Notes: generated by a model not told the origin, from the sequence alone. Shown: positions 25,571-37,135, counted from the stretch's first letter. The stretch is 64,000 bases of DNA from Pseudomonas flexibilis (GCF_000802425.1 NZ_JRUD01000024.1:124001-188000), one strand, 5' to 3'. Numbers and translations are program-made.

Positions 25571-26577
25571 CAGCGCAGTACCTCCACATGAACTTCGGCG
25601 GCTTGCAGGCGGCTCAGCGCGGCGTCCAGGTCGCCGCCGGTCAGGGCCAGGGTCAGCTGGCCGTAGGGGGTGTCCTTGATGCGGTCGATTCGCCCGGCCA
25701 GGATGCTGTAGTCCACCCCCGTCTCGCGGGCCACGGTGCCCAGCAGCGGCTTGTAGGTGGCCTCGCCCTGGAAGGTCAGACGCAGGATGCGCCCCGGCAC
25801 CTGGGCGAAGTCCTCGTGCAGCTCGCCTTCGTCGATGGCCTCGTCTTCGAGCACGAAGCGCCGGGTGGTCGGGTGCTGCGGGTGCAGGAACACCTCGGCC
25901 ACCGCGCCCTGCTCGACGATGCGCCCGGCATCCATCACCGCCACGCGGTCGCAGACGCGGCGAATCACGTCCATCTCGTGGGTGATCAGCACGATGGTCA
26001 GACCCAGCTCGCGGTTGATCTCGGCCAGCAGCTGCAGCACCTGGGCGGTGGTCTGCGGGTCGAGGGCGCTGGTCGCCTCGTCGCACAAGAGGATCTTCGG
26101 GTCGGTGGCCAGCGCGCGGGCGATACCGACGCGCTGCTTCTGGCCACCGGACAGCTGCGCCGGGTACTTGCGGGCGTGATCCTGCAGGCCGACGCGGCGC
26201 AGCAGCTCGTCCACGCGGCGGTTGATGTCGGCGGCGGGCAGCTCGCCGGCCAGGCGCAGCGGCAGGGCCACGTTGTCGGCCACGGTGCGCGAGCTGAGCA
26301 GGTTGAAGTGCTGGAAGATCATGCCGACCCGGCGACGGAAGGCGCGCAGGCCGTCGGCATCCAGCGCAGTGACGTCCTCGCCATCGACCCGGATGCGCCC
26401 GCCGCTGGGGTTTTCTAGACGGTTGATCAGGCGCAGCAGGGTGCTCTTGCCGGCGCCGGAATGGCCGATCAGGCCGAACACCTCGCCCGTTTCGACCACC
26501 AGATCGGTGGGCTGCAGGGCCGGTACGTCGCGGCCGGCGACGCGGTAGGTCTTGTGGACTTGCTGGAACTCGATCAC
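25570..26577 (-). CDS. metN: Methionine ABC importer ATPase MetN
   Basis: A 335-aa ATP-binding subunit. Walker A GHSGAGKS at 38-45, signature LSGGQKQRV, Walker [14 protein letters not shown]-loop ITHEMDV. The C-terminal 90 residues form the NIL/ACT-like domain that binds methionine and inhibits transport. The start chosen is GTG 26577 (protein begins [15 protein letters not shown] about 9 bases upstream); the open frame extends upstream without similarity. It shares the 169-base gap with divergent katE. No MetJ box or SAM riboswitch was recognised there. Confidence 0.94.
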   Translation of the reverse strand: MIEFQQVHKTYRVAGRDVPALQPTDLVVETGEVFGLIGHSGAGKSTLLRLINRLENPSGGRIRVDGEDVTALDADGLRAFRRRVGMIFQHFNLLSSRTVADNVALPLRLAGELPAADINRRVDELLRRVGLQDHARKYPAQLSGGQKQRVGIARALATDPKILLCDEATSALDPQTTAQVLQLLAEINRELGLTIVLITHEMDVIRRVCDRVAVMDAGRIVEQGAVAEVFLHPQHPTTRRFVLEDEAIDEGELHEDFAQVPGRILRLTFQGEATYKPLLGTVARETGVDYSILAGRIDRIKDTPYGQLTLALTGGDLDAALSRLQAAEVHVEVLR

Positions 26578-26746
26578 GTGTGCGGACCTTTTGGGTGCAT
26601 GACGTGCCCCTGGCATGCGGGCAAAAGTGGCGCATTTTAGCCGATTGTGGCGTGCGGGCCACGCAGGCTGTTGGTAAGCGGCGAGGAACATCCGATTCCG
26701 GCACCGGTCCCTTGCAGACCCGTGCGCCCACCAGGAGGGACCAGCC

Positions 26747-28882
<2,136 letters not shown>

Positions 28883-28944
28883 AGGCCTGCTCCGGCCTTG
28901 CAGGGTGGCAGCCGCGATGCGTTCGTGCGGGGCGCAAGGAGACG

Positions 28945-28968
28945 CTCGCGGTTGAAGCCGCTCCTACG
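28945..28968. repeat. Pseudomonas REP-type element
   Basis: tcgcggttgaagccgctcct and the following acgg match the common pseudomonad repetitive extragenic palindrome core (GTAGGAGCGGCTTNANCCGCGA read on the other strand). It lies in the 113-base gap between the convergent katE and lipoprotein genes, a typical REP location. Confidence 0.6.
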
Positions 28969-28995
28969 GGCCGCGCAGACATAGGGCGCCCGAGG

Positions 28996-29595
28996 CTATT
29001 CCTGGGCACCACCCCCGATCAGCAGCAGGCGCGGCACGCGCGAGGCGATGTGGCTGACTTCCACTTCCGAGGCGTCGCCCAGGCGTGTGCGCAGCAGTTC
29101 GGCGGCGCGGTTGGACTGCCAGCTGCCGCGGGCCTCCAGCACGATGCGGCAATCGCAGGTCCGCAGTTCGTCGGCCAGGCTGTCGAACTGCTCGGCCAGG
29201 GCGGCGTAATCGCCCTTGTCCAGCAGCGGCAGCATGATGCTGCGCACCTGCGGGTCCAGCTGGTCGCCGAGGTCGGTGGTCAGCGCCGGCGCGGCCGGCA
29301 GCAGGCTGCGGGCCCGGCTCAGCGCCGTGGTGGCAGTGTTCAGGTCGCCGGCCTGCAGCGCATCCTGTCCCTGGCGCAGGTAGGCGTCGGCCAACTGGCG
29401 CTGATACGGGGCCAGGCGCTCGGCGTCGACGCCCCGCTTGCCGGCATCGGCCAGCAACTGGTCCGCCTGTGCCAGCTGGCCCTGGGCCAGGTAGCTCTGG
29501 AACAACTGCCGCTGGGTGTCCTGCACCGGCGCACTCTGGCAGCCGGCAAGCACGACAACCAGGCCGGCAAGGGTCAGGCAACGGAACATGGGCAT
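28996..29595 (-). CDS. Helical lipoprotein (PA5502-like)
   Basis: A 199-aa lipoprotein. MPMFRCLTLAGLVVVLAGCQS gives lipobox LAGC. The mature protein is rich in Ala/Gln/Leu helices with a TPR-like appearance (YLAQGQLAQADQLLADAG, AYLRQGQDALQAGDL) and a later CDC pair. The start at 29595 has GAGG 9 bases upstream; an ATG six bases later is an alternative. It lies just downstream of znuB on the same strand, as in PAO1, so it could be co-transcribed. Function unknown. Confidence 0.75.
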   Translation of the reverse strand: MPMFRCLTLAGLVVVLAGCQSAPVQDTQRQLFQSYLAQGQLAQADQLLADAGKRGVDAERLAPYQRQLADAYLRQGQDALQAGDLNTATTALSRARSLLPAAPALTTDLGDQLDPQVRSIMLPLLDKGDYAALAEQFDSLADELRTCDCRIVLEARGSWQSNRAAELLRTRLGDASEVEVSHIASRVPRLLLIGGGAQE

Positions 29596-29667
29596 GTGAA
29601 GGGACCTCGAGGAAGCGGTCGACGGGATTCTAACCCTGCCCGTCTCGGGCGCACAGGACGACACGCG

Positions 29668-30450
29668 TCAGCGCCGCCGTGGCAGGGCAAAGCTAAGCAG
29701 AAACAGGGCGGCGGCGCTCACCACGATCGAGGGCCCGGCCGGGGTGTCCTGGAACCAGGACAGGCTCAGGCCCGCCGACACCGCCAGCAGGCCGAGCAGG
29801 CTGGCGCCGACGGCCATCTGCTCCGGCGTGCGCGCATGGCGCTGGGCGGCGGCGGCAGGAATGATCAGCAGCGAGGTGATCAGCAGCACGCCGACGATCT
29901 TCATGGCCAGGGCGATCACCAGGGCGATCAGCAGCATCAGCGCCAGGCGCAGACCGGCCACCGGCAGGCCTTCGACGCGCGCCAGCTCCTCGTGCACGGT
30001 AATGGCCAGCAGCGGGCGCCACAGCGGCACCAGCAGCAGCAGCACCAGCGCGCTGCCGCCCAATACCCAGTACAGATCCTCGCGGCTGATGGCCAGCAGA
30101 TCGCCGAACAGATAGCCGAGCAGATCGACGCGCACCTCCAGGAGGCTCATGGTCACCAGGCCCAGGGCCAGCATGGTGGGCGCCAGCATGCCCAGCAGGG
30201 TGTCGGAGGCCAGCGCCTGGCGACCTTGCAGGCCGAGCAGCGCCAGCGCCAGCAGCAGGCACAGGGCGATGATTGCCAGTGTCGGGCTGATCGCCAACCA
30301 CAGGCCCAAGGCCAGGCCGAGCAGCGCGGCATGGGACAGGGTTTCGCCGAAATAGGCCATGCGCCGCCAGACCACGAACGAGCCGAGTGGGCCAGCCACC
30401 AGCGCCAGGGCGAGGCCGGCGAGCAGCGCGTGAAGCAGGAAATCAGCCAT
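29668..30450 (-). CDS. znuB: Zinc ABC importer permease ZnuB
   Basis: A 260-aa ABC-3 family permease with about eight hydrophobic helices. Family segments are [20 protein letters not shown] near the N-terminus and [20 protein letters not shown] near residue 185. It forms the inner-membrane channel for Zn2+ with ZnuC and ZnuA. It overlaps znuC by 8 bases. Confidence 0.95.
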   Translation of the reverse strand: MADFLLHALLAGLALALVAGPLGSFVVWRRMAYFGETLSHAALLGLALGLWLAISPTLAIIALCLLLALALLGLQGRQALASDTLLGMLAPTMLALGLVTMSLLEVRVDLLGYLFGDLLAISREDLYWVLGGSALVLLLLVPLWRPLLAITVHEELARVEGLPVAGLRLALMLLIALVIALAMKIVGVLLITSLLIIPAAAAQRHARTPEQMAVGASLLGLLAVSAGLSLSWFQDTPAGPSIVVSAAALFLLSFALPRRR

Positions 30451-31216
30451 GGTTGCAGTTCGGACCGTGGGTATGGGGTTTCTTCAGGACCACGCCGCCG
30501 TGCAGATCGTGGGCGTGGTCGTGGCGGTGCTGGTAGATCGCCAGGCTGCGTGCATCACGGCCGAACAGTTCGACGAACGCCGGATCGCCGCTGACCTGTT
30601 CGGGATGTCCTGAGCAGCACACATGCCGGTTCAGGCACACCACCTGGTCGGTGGCGCTCATCACCAGGTGCAGGTCATGGGAGACCATCAGCACGCCGCA
30701 GCCGTAGCGTTCGCGCAACGTGCCGATCAGCCGGTACAGCGCCGCCTGGCCGGCGACATCCACACCCTGCACCGGCTCGTCGAGCACCAGCAGTTCGGGC
30801 TTGCGCAGCAGGGCGCGGGCCAGCAGTACGCGTTGCAGCTCGCCGCCGGAGATCTTCTGCAGCGGGTGGTCGAGCACGTGGGCCGCGCCGACTTCTTCCA
30901 GCGCGGCCCGCGCCATGGCGGCGCTGACGCCAGGCACCAGGCGCAGGAAACGCTGCACGCTGAGCGGCAGGGTGGCGTCCACCTGCAGTTTCTGCGGCAT
31001 GTAGCCGATGCGCAGTTTCGGTCGGCGCCAGACCTCGCCGCTGTCCGCCTTCAGCAGGCCCAGCACGACACGAACCAGGGTGGTCTTGCCGGCGCCGTTG
31101 GGGCCGATCAGCGTGACGATTTCGCCCGGTCGCACGCGCAGGTTCACCGCGTCCAGGGTGTCCTGGCCGTTGAAGCGCACGCTGACCCCGCTCAGGCGCA
31201 GCAGGTCATCGCTCAT
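30443..31216 (-). CDS. znuC: Zinc ABC importer ATPase ZnuC
   Basis: A 257-aa ATPase. Walker A GPNGAGKT at 38-45, signature SGGELQRV, Walker [14 protein letters not shown]-loop VSHDLHLV. The C-terminus is His-rich ([12 protein letters not shown], then [12 protein letters not shown]), perhaps for metal sensing or buffering; this is inference. It overlaps zur by 4 bases and znuB by 8, so zur-znuC-znuB form one operon. Confidence 0.95.
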   Translation of the reverse strand: MSDDLLRLSGVSVRFNGQDTLDAVNLRVRPGEIVTLIGPNGAGKTTLVRVVLGLLKADSGEVWRRPKLRIGYMPQKLQVDATLPLSVQRFLRLVPGVSAAMARAALEEVGAAHVLDHPLQKISGGELQRVLLARALLRKPELLVLDEPVQGVDVAGQAALYRLIGTLRERYGCGVLMVSHDLHLVMSATDQVVCLNRHVCCSGHPEQVSGDPAFVELFGRDARSLAIYQHRHDHAHDLHGGVVLKKPHTHGPNCNHG

Positions 31217-31710
31217 GCGGCCTCCTGGCAGCGGGCGCAGAGACCGACCACCTCGACCGTCTCGGTTTCCACGCGGAAGCCGACGCGCTGCGCACCGGCG
31301 ACGATCGCTTCGCTGATGGCCGGGTGTTCCAGCTCGATGGCCGTGCGGCATTCGCGGCAGATCAGGAACTGACCCTGATGGCTGTGTTCCGGGCGGATGC
31401 AGCCGATGAAGGCGTTCAGCGAAGCGATGCGGTGGATCAGGCCGTTCTCCAGCAGGAAATCCAGGGCGCGGTAGACGGTCGGCGGCGCGGCGCGGCGGCC
31501 GTCTTCCTCGCTGAGGGTGCCGAGGATGTCGTAGGCGCCGAGCGGCTTGTGGCTCTGCCAGACCAGCTCCAGCACCCGCCTGCGCAGGGCGGTCAGGCGC
31601 ACGCCCTGGCGCGCGCAGATGCTGTCGGCGTCGGCCAGTGCGTTGTCGACGCACTGGGAATGGTCGTGCGGCAGGCAGGCCAGCGGTGTGTCGGGAAGGG
31701 GTCGATACAT
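31213..31710 (-). CDS. zur: Zinc uptake regulator Zur (Fur family)
   Basis: A 165-aa Fur-family repressor. An N-terminal winged helix (about residues 35-100, with [19 protein letters not shown] as recognition region) precedes a dimerisation domain with a structural zinc site CREC and CARC. The order zur-znuC-znuB with divergent znuA identifies it as the zinc rather than iron member. It probably represses its own operon and znuA through the palindrome at 31736-31748. Confidence 0.94.
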   Translation of the reverse strand: MYRPLPDTPLACLPHDHSQCVDNALADADSICARQGVRLTALRRRVLELVWQSHKPLGAYDILGTLSEEDGRRAAPPTVYRALDFLLENGLIHRIASLNAFIGCIRPEHSHQGQFLICRECRTAIELEHPAISEAIVAGAQRVGFRVETETVEVVGLCARCQEAA

Positions 31711-31735
31711 GGCGGCGACGTCGAGTGGAAGAGAC

Positions 31736-31748
31736 GTTATTCTATAAC
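31736..31748. promoter_or_regulatory. Zur-box-like palindrome between zur and znuA
   Basis: gttattctataac is a 5-3-5 palindrome fitting the GTTATA-N-TATAAC-type operators of gammaproteobacterial Zur. It is located 26 bases from the zur start and 26 bases from the znuA start, overlapping TATTCT/TATAAC hexamers that could act as -10 elements. One operator can control both directions. Confidence 0.7.
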
Positions 31749-31773
31749 CCTTTCCACCCAGAGTGTCGCTGTC

Positions 31774-32778
31774 GTGCTGCTACGTCTGTCCGCCGTTGTG
31801 CTGTTGTGCCTGGCTTCGCTGACCGCCCGTGCCGAAGTCGCCCTGCTCACCAGCATCAAACCCCTGCAACTGATCGCCGCCGCCGTGCAGGACGGTGTCG
31901 GCACGCCCGACGTGCTGCTGCCGCCGGGGGCGTCCGCGCACCATTACATGCTCAAGCCTTCCGAGGTACGCCGCCTGCGTCAGGCCGACCTGTTCTACTG
32001 GGTCGGGCCGGACCTGGAGAGCTTCCTGCCCCGCCTGCTCGATGGCCGCACAAACCCCAGCCTGGCCGTGCAGACCCTGGCGGGCCTGCAGTTGCGCCAC
32101 TTTGGCGATGATCAACACGCTGACCATGACCATGACCATGACCATGACCATGACCATGACCATGACCATGACCATGACCATGACCATGACCATGACCATG
32201 ATCATGACGCCCCGGTCGCGCATGACGATCACGACCACGACCACCGCCCCGGCAGCCTGGATGCCCACCTCTGGCTGCTGCCGGCCAACGCCCGGGTGAT
32301 CGCTGCGCGGATGGCTGACGACCTGGCCGCGCGCGACCCGGCCAATGCCGCGCGCTACCGGGCCAACCTGGCGGCGTTCGAGCAGCGCCTGGACACGCTC
32401 GACCAGCGCCTGCGTACCCGTCTGGCGCCGCTGGCGGGCAAGCCGTACTTCGTGTTCCACGAGGCCTACGACTATTTCGAGGCGGCCTATGGCCTGCGCC
32501 ATGCCGGGGTGTTCAGCCTGGGCGAGGTGCAGCTCGGTGCGCGGCAGGTGGCCCAGCTGCGTGAACGCCTGCGTGCCGCCGGCGCGACCTGCGTGTTCTA
32601 CGAGCCGCCGCAGGCACCGCGCCTGGCCCAGACCCTGATCGAGGGGCTGCCGGTGCGCCTGGCGTCGCTGGATGCCCTGGGCTACGACCTGTCCGTGGAT
32701 GCTCGCGGCTATGAGCGGCTGCTGGAAAGCCTCGGCGAGCAGTTGGCCGGCTGCCTGACGCCCGCCGGCGTCCAGTAG
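31774..32778 (+). CDS. znuA: Zinc-binding periplasmic protein ZnuA with long Asp-His repeat
   Basis: A 334-aa cluster 9 metal-binding protein delivering Zn2+ to ZnuBC. The signal peptide ends LTARA. Zinc ligand regions are GASAHHYMLKPSEV and YFVFHEAYDYF. The metal-buffering loop at about residues 112-155 is extreme: 14 consecutive Asp-His pairs, then VAHDDHDHDHRPG. The start is GTG 31774, 26 bases after the Zur box; the ribosome-binding site is weak, and the larger open frame upstream runs antisense to zur. It diverges from zur. Confidence 0.92.
   Translation: MLLRLSAVVLLCLASLTARAEVALLTSIKPLQLIAAAVQDGVGTPDVLLPPGASAHHYMLKPSEVRRLRQADLFYWVGPDLESFLPRLLDGRTNPSLAVQTLAGLQLRHFGDDQHADHDHDHDHDHDHDHDHDHDHDHDHDHDHDAPVAHDDHDHDHRPGSLDAHLWLLPANARVIAARMADDLAARDPANAARYRANLAAFEQRLDTLDQRLRTRLAPLAGKPYFVFHEAYDYFEAAYGLRHAGVFSLGEVQLGARQVAQLRERLRAAGATCVFYEPPQAPRLAQTLIEGLPVRLASLDALGYDLSVDARGYERLLESLGEQLAGCLTPAGVQ
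32122..32205 (+). repeat. Hexanucleotide microsatellite (gaccat) inside znuA
   Basis: Thirteen perfect tandem copies of gaccat (32122-32199) plus one variant, gatcat (32200-32205). Each unit encodes Asp-His, so copy-number change keeps the frame and only lengthens or shortens the histidine loop. Confidence 0.97.
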
Positions 32779-33110
32779 GACGGCTTCGTACCGGCCGGCA
32801 AAGCCGCGGCAAGCGCGGCAGGTGCGCTCCGACGAGCGGTCCCGCGCACCAGCCGTTTTTGTCTTTCAGACCAACTGCCGGCACGCACCCAGCCCGCCTG
32901 GCGTCTGAGTCTTGGCGACGCGGCGCACATTTCGAGCGACTGCGGCATTTGAGCGATTGAACCGTAGCGCAAGGCAGGTATTGTGTTCGCCTGTTTGTGC
33001 ACCCACAAGATGAAGTGTTCGACAAGATATCCCGGGACTGTCGCTCGGGCTGTTTTGGCGTACAATCCGCAGCCTTTTTTTCCATCCCCTTGCGAATGAG
33101 GCACACGCGC
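32779..33110. other. 332-base intergenic region between znuA and nrdJa
   Basis: No gene seen. Near znuA there is an imperfect hairpin (ggtgcgc 32821-32827 with gcgcacc 32844-32850) followed by a gttttt run at 32855-32860, a weak terminator candidate. Further on, TTGAAC (32957-32962) and TATTGT (32979-32984), 16 bases apart, are a fair sigma-70 promoter candidate. TACAAT at 33061-33066 is a second possible -10. No complete cobalamin riboswitch and no clear NrdR box pair was recognised. Confidence 0.5.
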
Positions 33111-35258
33111 ATGGCGAAGACCAATGGGCCGATGACGGCGGGCAAACAGGCTTTTGAGATCGTCCTGCAGGCGGCTTCCGAAGATATCTGGGCGCAGAAG
33201 TACCGTCTGACTGACAAGGATGGCACCCCCATCGATGGTGATGTGGACGACACCTGGAAGCGTGTCGCCCGTTCCCTGGCGGAGGTGGAGGCGCCCGAAA
33301 AGCGCGAGTACTGGCATGAGCAGTTCCTCTGGGCGCTGCGCAACGGCGCGATTCCCGCCGGCCGCATCATTTCCAACGCCGGCGCGCTGGACTACAAGCC
33401 GGCCACCTCGACCATCAACTGCACCGTATCGGCGACCATCCGCGACTCGATGGACGACATCCTGGGCAAGGTCCACGAAGCCGGGCTGACCCTCAAGGCC
33501 GGCTGTGGCATCGGCTACGAATTCAGCACCCTGCGTCCGCGCGGCTCGTTCGTGTCCGGCGCCGGCGCGCACACCAGCGGCCCGCTGTCGTTCATGGATA
33601 TCTTCGACAAGATGTGCTTCACCGTTAGCTCGGCCGGCGGCCGCCGCGGCGCGCAGATGGGCACCTTCGACGTCTGTCATCCGGATGTGCGCGAATTCAT
33701 CCGCGCCAAGCGCGAGGATGGCCGCCTGCGCCAGTTCAACCTCAGCCTGCTGATCACCGACGAATTCATGCAGGCGGTGGAGAACGACGGCGAATGGCCG
33801 CTGATCTTCCCGGTGCACCCCAAGGAGCGCCACGAAGTCGACCTCGCCGACGCCTCCCAGGTGGTCTGGCGCGAATGGCCGATCCACGACGACTATATCG
33901 TGCGCGAGGACGGCCTGGTGGCCTGCCGCGTCTACGGTCGCGTCAAGGCGCGTCACCTGTGGGACATGATCATGGTCTCCACCTACGACTTCGCCGAGCC
34001 GGGCTTCATCCTCATCGATCGCGTCAACCAGCTGAACAACAACTGGTGGTGCGAGGCGATCCGCGCCACCAACCCGTGTGGCGAGCAGCCGCTGCCGCCC
34101 TACGGCTCCTGCCTGCTGGGCTCGGTGAACCTGACCCGCTTCGTGATCGACCCGTTCGGTCCGGACGCGCGCTTCGACTGGGACAAGTACCGCAAGGTGG
34201 TGCGCATCTTCACCCGCATGCTGGACAACGTGGTGGAGATCAACGGCCTGCCGCTGGAACAGCAGCGTCACGAGATCATGCACAAGCGTCGCCACGGCAT
34301 GGGCTTCCTCGGCCTGGGTTCGACCCTGACCCTGCTCAAGATGCGCTACGGCAGCCCGGAATCCTGCGTGTTCACCGAGGAAGTGGCCCGCGAGATGGCC
34401 CTGGTCGGCTGGGAAGAGGCGCTGGAACTGTCCCGCGAAAAGGGCCCGGCGCCGCTGCTGGCCGAGGAATTCACGGTGACCGCCGAGATGCTGCGCAAGC
34501 GTCCGGAAATGGCCAAGGACGGCTACCAGGTGGGCGACAAGGTGCCCGGCCGCGTGCTGCACGCCAAGTATTCGCGCTACATGCAGCGCCTGGCCGAATA
34601 CGCGCCGGAGCTGATCGAGGCGCTGGCCGAGCAGGGTGCGCGCTTCACCCACCACAGCTCCATCGCGCCGACCGGCACCATCAGCCTGAGCCTGGCCAAC
34701 AACGCCTCCAACGGCATCGAGCCGAGTTTCGCCCACAAATACTCGCGCAACGTGATCCGTTCCGGGCGCAAGGCCAAGGAAAAGGTCGACGTGTTCAGCT
34801 TCGAGCTGCTGGCCTACCGCACGCTGGTCAATGCCAAGGCCGAGCCGGGCAGCGAGGACCCGGCGCGCAAGCTGCCGGACTACTTCGTCGCCGCCGATGA
34901 CATCGGCCCGACCCAGCATGTGGACATCCAGGCCGCCGCGCAGAAGTGGGTGGATTCCTCGATCTCCAAGACCGCGAACGTGCCCACCGACTATCCGTTC
35001 GAGGCGTTCAAGGACATCTACCGTTACGCCTGGCGCCAGGGCCTGAAGGGCTGCACCACCTTCCGCTTCAACCCCAAGGCCTTCCAGGGCGTGCTGGTCA
35101 AGGAAGCCGACCTGGAAAACACCCTGTACCGCTTCGAACTGGAAGACGGCAGCGTGGTCGAGCTCAAGGGCAATGCCATGGTCGAGTACGACGGCGAGGT
35201 GAACACTGCCGCCAACCTGTTCGATGCCCTCAAGGAAGGCTATTACGGCAAGTACTGA
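33111..35258 (+). CDS. nrdJa: B12-dependent (class II) ribonucleotide reductase, large part NrdJa
   Basis: A 715-aa adenosylcobalamin-dependent reductase making deoxyribonucleotides with or without oxygen. Active-site elements are STINCTVSATIRDS (first redox Cys), NPCGEQPLPPYGSC (radical Cys and Glu) and SIAPTGTISL. The C-terminal redox-cysteine tail typical of single-chain class II enzymes is absent and sits in the next gene, the split arrangement known from P. aeruginosa NrdJab. Start ATG 33111 has GAGG 10 bases upstream; ATG 33096 is an alternative without one. Confidence 0.94.
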   Translation: MAKTNGPMTAGKQAFEIVLQAASEDIWAQKYRLTDKDGTPIDGDVDDTWKRVARSLAEVEAPEKREYWHEQFLWALRNGAIPAGRIISNAGALDYKPATSTINCTVSATIRDSMDDILGKVHEAGLTLKAGCGIGYEFSTLRPRGSFVSGAGAHTSGPLSFMDIFDKMCFTVSSAGGRRGAQMGTFDVCHPDVREFIRAKREDGRLRQFNLSLLITDEFMQAVENDGEWPLIFPVHPKERHEVDLADASQVVWREWPIHDDYIVREDGLVACRVYGRVKARHLWDMIMVSTYDFAEPGFILIDRVNQLNNNWWCEAIRATNPCGEQPLPPYGSCLLGSVNLTRFVIDPFGPDARFDWDKYRKVVRIFTRMLDNVVEINGLPLEQQRHEIMHKRRHGMGFLGLGSTLTLLKMRYGSPESCVFTEEVAREMALVGWEEALELSREKGPAPLLAEEFTVTAEMLRKRPEMAKDGYQVGDKVPGRVLHAKYSRYMQRLAEYAPELIEALAEQGARFTHHSSIAPTGTISLSLANNASNGIEPSFAHKYSRNVIRSGRKAKEKVDVFSFELLAYRTLVNAKAEPGSEDPARKLPDYFVAADDIGPTQHVDIQAAAQKWVDSSISKTANVPTDYPFEAFKDIYRYAWRQGLKGCTTFRFNPKAFQGVLVKEADLENTLYRFELEDGSVVELKGNAMVEYDGEVNTAANLFDALKEGYYGKY

Positions 35259-35316
35259 GGCCGTTTCATTTTTGCAGGGCCGGACGCCGGGGGCGTCCGG
35301 CCGGGAGTAGATTGCT

Positions 35317-36036
35317 ATGACCGTGAAGATCGAAAAACGCATCAAGGGCTTCAAGGTGGTCGACCAGGCCCTGGAGCGCCCCGCCGCCCAGGGCAGCGAA
35401 ACGGCTGCCGCAGCCCAGCCCGCGGCAGCGCCCGCCGTTGCGCCGGTGCAGATGGATGAGACGCTGCAGCGCCCCGAAACCCTGGTCGGCATGACCTACA
35501 AGATCAAGTCGCCGCTGTTCGAGCACGCCCTGTACGTGACCATCAACGACGTGGTGCTCAACGCCGGCACGCCGTTCGAGCAGCGCCGGCCCTTCGAGAT
35601 CTTCATCAACTCGAAGAACATGGACCACTTCCAGTGGATCGTGGCGCTCACCCGCATCATGTCCGCCGTGTTCCGCAAGGGCGGCGACTGCACCTTCCTG
35701 GTGGAGGAGATGAAGGCGGTGTTCGACCCGCGCGGTGGCTACCTGAAGAAGGGTGGCATCTACATGCCGTCCATCGTCGCCGAGATCGGCGGCGTGGTGG
35801 AGCGCCACCTGATCAGCATCGGCATGATGGAAGGTCAGGGCCTGGACGAGGCGCAGCGCCAGTACCTGGCGGAAAAGCGCGCCGCCTACGAGGCCACACA
35901 GGGCGCGACGACCGCCGAACCGGGCGAAGGCTTCCCCGCCGGCGCGCAGCTGTGCGGCAAGTGCAGCACCAAGGCGGTGGTGCAGATGGATGGCTGCGCC
36001 ACCTGCCTGAATTGCGGGCACTCCAAGTGCGGCTAG
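35317..36036 (+). CDS. nrdJb: B12-dependent ribonucleotide reductase, C-terminal part NrdJb
   Basis: A 239-aa partner of NrdJa. An Ala/Pro-rich linker (residues 25-50) is followed by the domain beginning LVGMTYKIKSPLFEHALYVT. It ends with a redox-active cysteine tail CGKCSTKAVVQMDGC-ATC-NCGHSKC, which should re-reduce the active site of NrdJa. It starts 58 bases after nrdJa on the same strand, with GGGAG before the ATG, and is followed by a strong terminator. Confidence 0.92.
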   Translation: MTVKIEKRIKGFKVVDQALERPAAQGSETAAAAQPAAAPAVAPVQMDETLQRPETLVGMTYKIKSPLFEHALYVTINDVVLNAGTPFEQRRPFEIFINSKNMDHFQWIVALTRIMSAVFRKGGDCTFLVEEMKAVFDPRGGYLKKGGIYMPSIVAEIGGVVERHLISIGMMEGQGLDEAQRQYLAEKRAAYEATQGATTAEPGEGFPAGAQLCGKCSTKAVVQMDGCATCLNCGHSKCG

Positions 36037-36055
36037 TTCGCGCCTGAAACCCCAG

Positions 36056-36080
36056 AGCCCCGGCACGCCGGGGCTTTTTG
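36056..36080 (+). terminator. Intrinsic terminator of nrdJab
   Basis: An 8-bp GC-rich stem agccccgg/ccggggct with a 4-base loop, followed by tttttg. It lies 20 bases after the nrdJb stop. Confidence 0.9.
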
Positions 36081-36151
36081 TGCGTGCCTCGTAGGGTGGC
36101 CAACGCGTTGCGCTGGTTACCGTGGCACCCCGCACCAACTTCCGCCGGCGA

Positions 36152-37093
36152 TCAGCCCAGCGCGGTATCCAGGAACATCATCACCCCGAAGCCGGCCATC
36201 AGGCCGATGGTCGCCGGCGTCTGGTGACCGTTGCGGTGGGTCTCCGGAATCACCTCGTGGGAGACCACGAAGATCATCGCCCCGGCCGCCAGGCCCAGGC
36301 TGATCGGGTAGGCGACCGCAAAACCGCTGGAAATGCCCAGGCCGACCAGCGCGCCCAGCGGCTCCATCAGGCCCGAGGCGATGGCCACCAGCACCGCGCC
36401 GAACATCGACATGCCCACCACCCGCAGCGCCAGCACCACGGCCATGCCCTCGGGGATGTCCTGGATGGCGATGGCCGAGGTGAGCGGCAGGCCGACGCCG
36501 AGGTCGCCGGCCGAGAAGCTGACGCCGATGGCCATGCCTTCCGGGATGTTGTGCAGGATGATCGCCAGCACGAACAGCCACACCCGGTTCAAGCGCTCGC
36601 AATCCGGGCCGCAGGGGCCGGTGCTCTCGTGCTCGTGGGGGGTGAAATAGTCGAGGCCGAGCATCAGCAGCACGCCCAGCGCCAGGCCGGTCACCACGGT
36701 GAACGCCGCGGCCGGCGCGTTGCCGAAAATGCCTTCGGCCGCCTCCAGGCCCGGCAGGATCAGCGAGAAGGCGCTGGCCGCCAGCATCATGCCGGCGGTG
36801 AACCCCAGCATGCTGTCCTGGGTACGTACATGGATGGTGCGCAGCCCCGCTGCCAGCAGCGCGCCCAGGGCGGTGGTGGCAAAGCCGGCGCCGCCCCCGA
36901 GCAGCGCGTAGTTGAGGTGTACGCTGTGGCCGTTGCGCAGGGCGTAGACGATGCTGGCGATCAACAGGCCGATCACCACGGCGGCGGCTGCCAGCAGGCC
37001 ATAGGTAATCAGCGGGTTGGCCCTGGCACGGGCGGCCCAGCCGCTGCGCAGTTCGGCATACAGGCTGTTCGGCAACGACTGGCTTTGGTCCAT
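36152..37093 (-). CDS. ZIP-family divalent metal transporter
   Basis: A 313-aa inner-membrane protein with eight or nine helices. The ZIP metal-site motifs are HNIPEGMAIG (helix 4) and QDIPEGMAVVLA (helix 5), with SHEVIPETHR near the C-terminus. A cytosolic loop contains FTPHEHESTGPCGPDC, a likely metal-binding stretch. The substrate is probably Zn2+ or Fe2+/Mn2+. It is read towards nrdJb, and a degenerate repeat-like sequence lies in the 115-base gap between them. Direction of transport is presumed inward. Confidence 0.9.
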   Translation of the reverse strand: MDQSQSLPNSLYAELRSGWAARARANPLITYGLLAAAAVVIGLLIASIVYALRNGHSVHLNYALLGGGAGFATTALGALLAAGLRTIHVRTQDSMLGFTAGMMLAASAFSLILPGLEAAEGIFGNAPAAAFTVVTGLALGVLLMLGLDYFTPHEHESTGPCGPDCERLNRVWLFVLAIILHNIPEGMAIGVSFSAGDLGVGLPLTSAIAIQDIPEGMAVVLALRVVGMSMFGAVLVAIASGLMEPLGALVGLGISSGFAVAYPISLGLAAGAMIFVVSHEVIPETHRNGHQTPATIGLMAGFGVMMFLDTALG

Positions 37094-37135
37094 CGCAACG
37101 ACTCCGCACGAAACGATGCGTCGAGCTTGCTCCGC

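Noticed and set aside
29668-30594. Plus-strand long open frames opposite znuB, znuC and zur
   Set aside because: Antisense frames in high-GC DNA with His/Gln/Arg-rich composition. The minus-strand znuB/znuC/zur genes have clear motifs and coupled overlaps.
32122-32205. CRISPR-like or intergenic tandem repeat
   Set aside because: Units are 6 bases, contiguous, without spacers, and in frame within znuA as Asp-His codons.
32779-32890. Cobalamin-riboswitch-like pieces (GGTGCGCTCCGACGAGCGG, and agaccaactgccggc) upstream of nrdJa
   Set aside because: The core AGGGAA-type element and the correct spacing and length are missing, and the pieces lie about 250 bases from the start codon. A covariance search for RF00174 would settle it.
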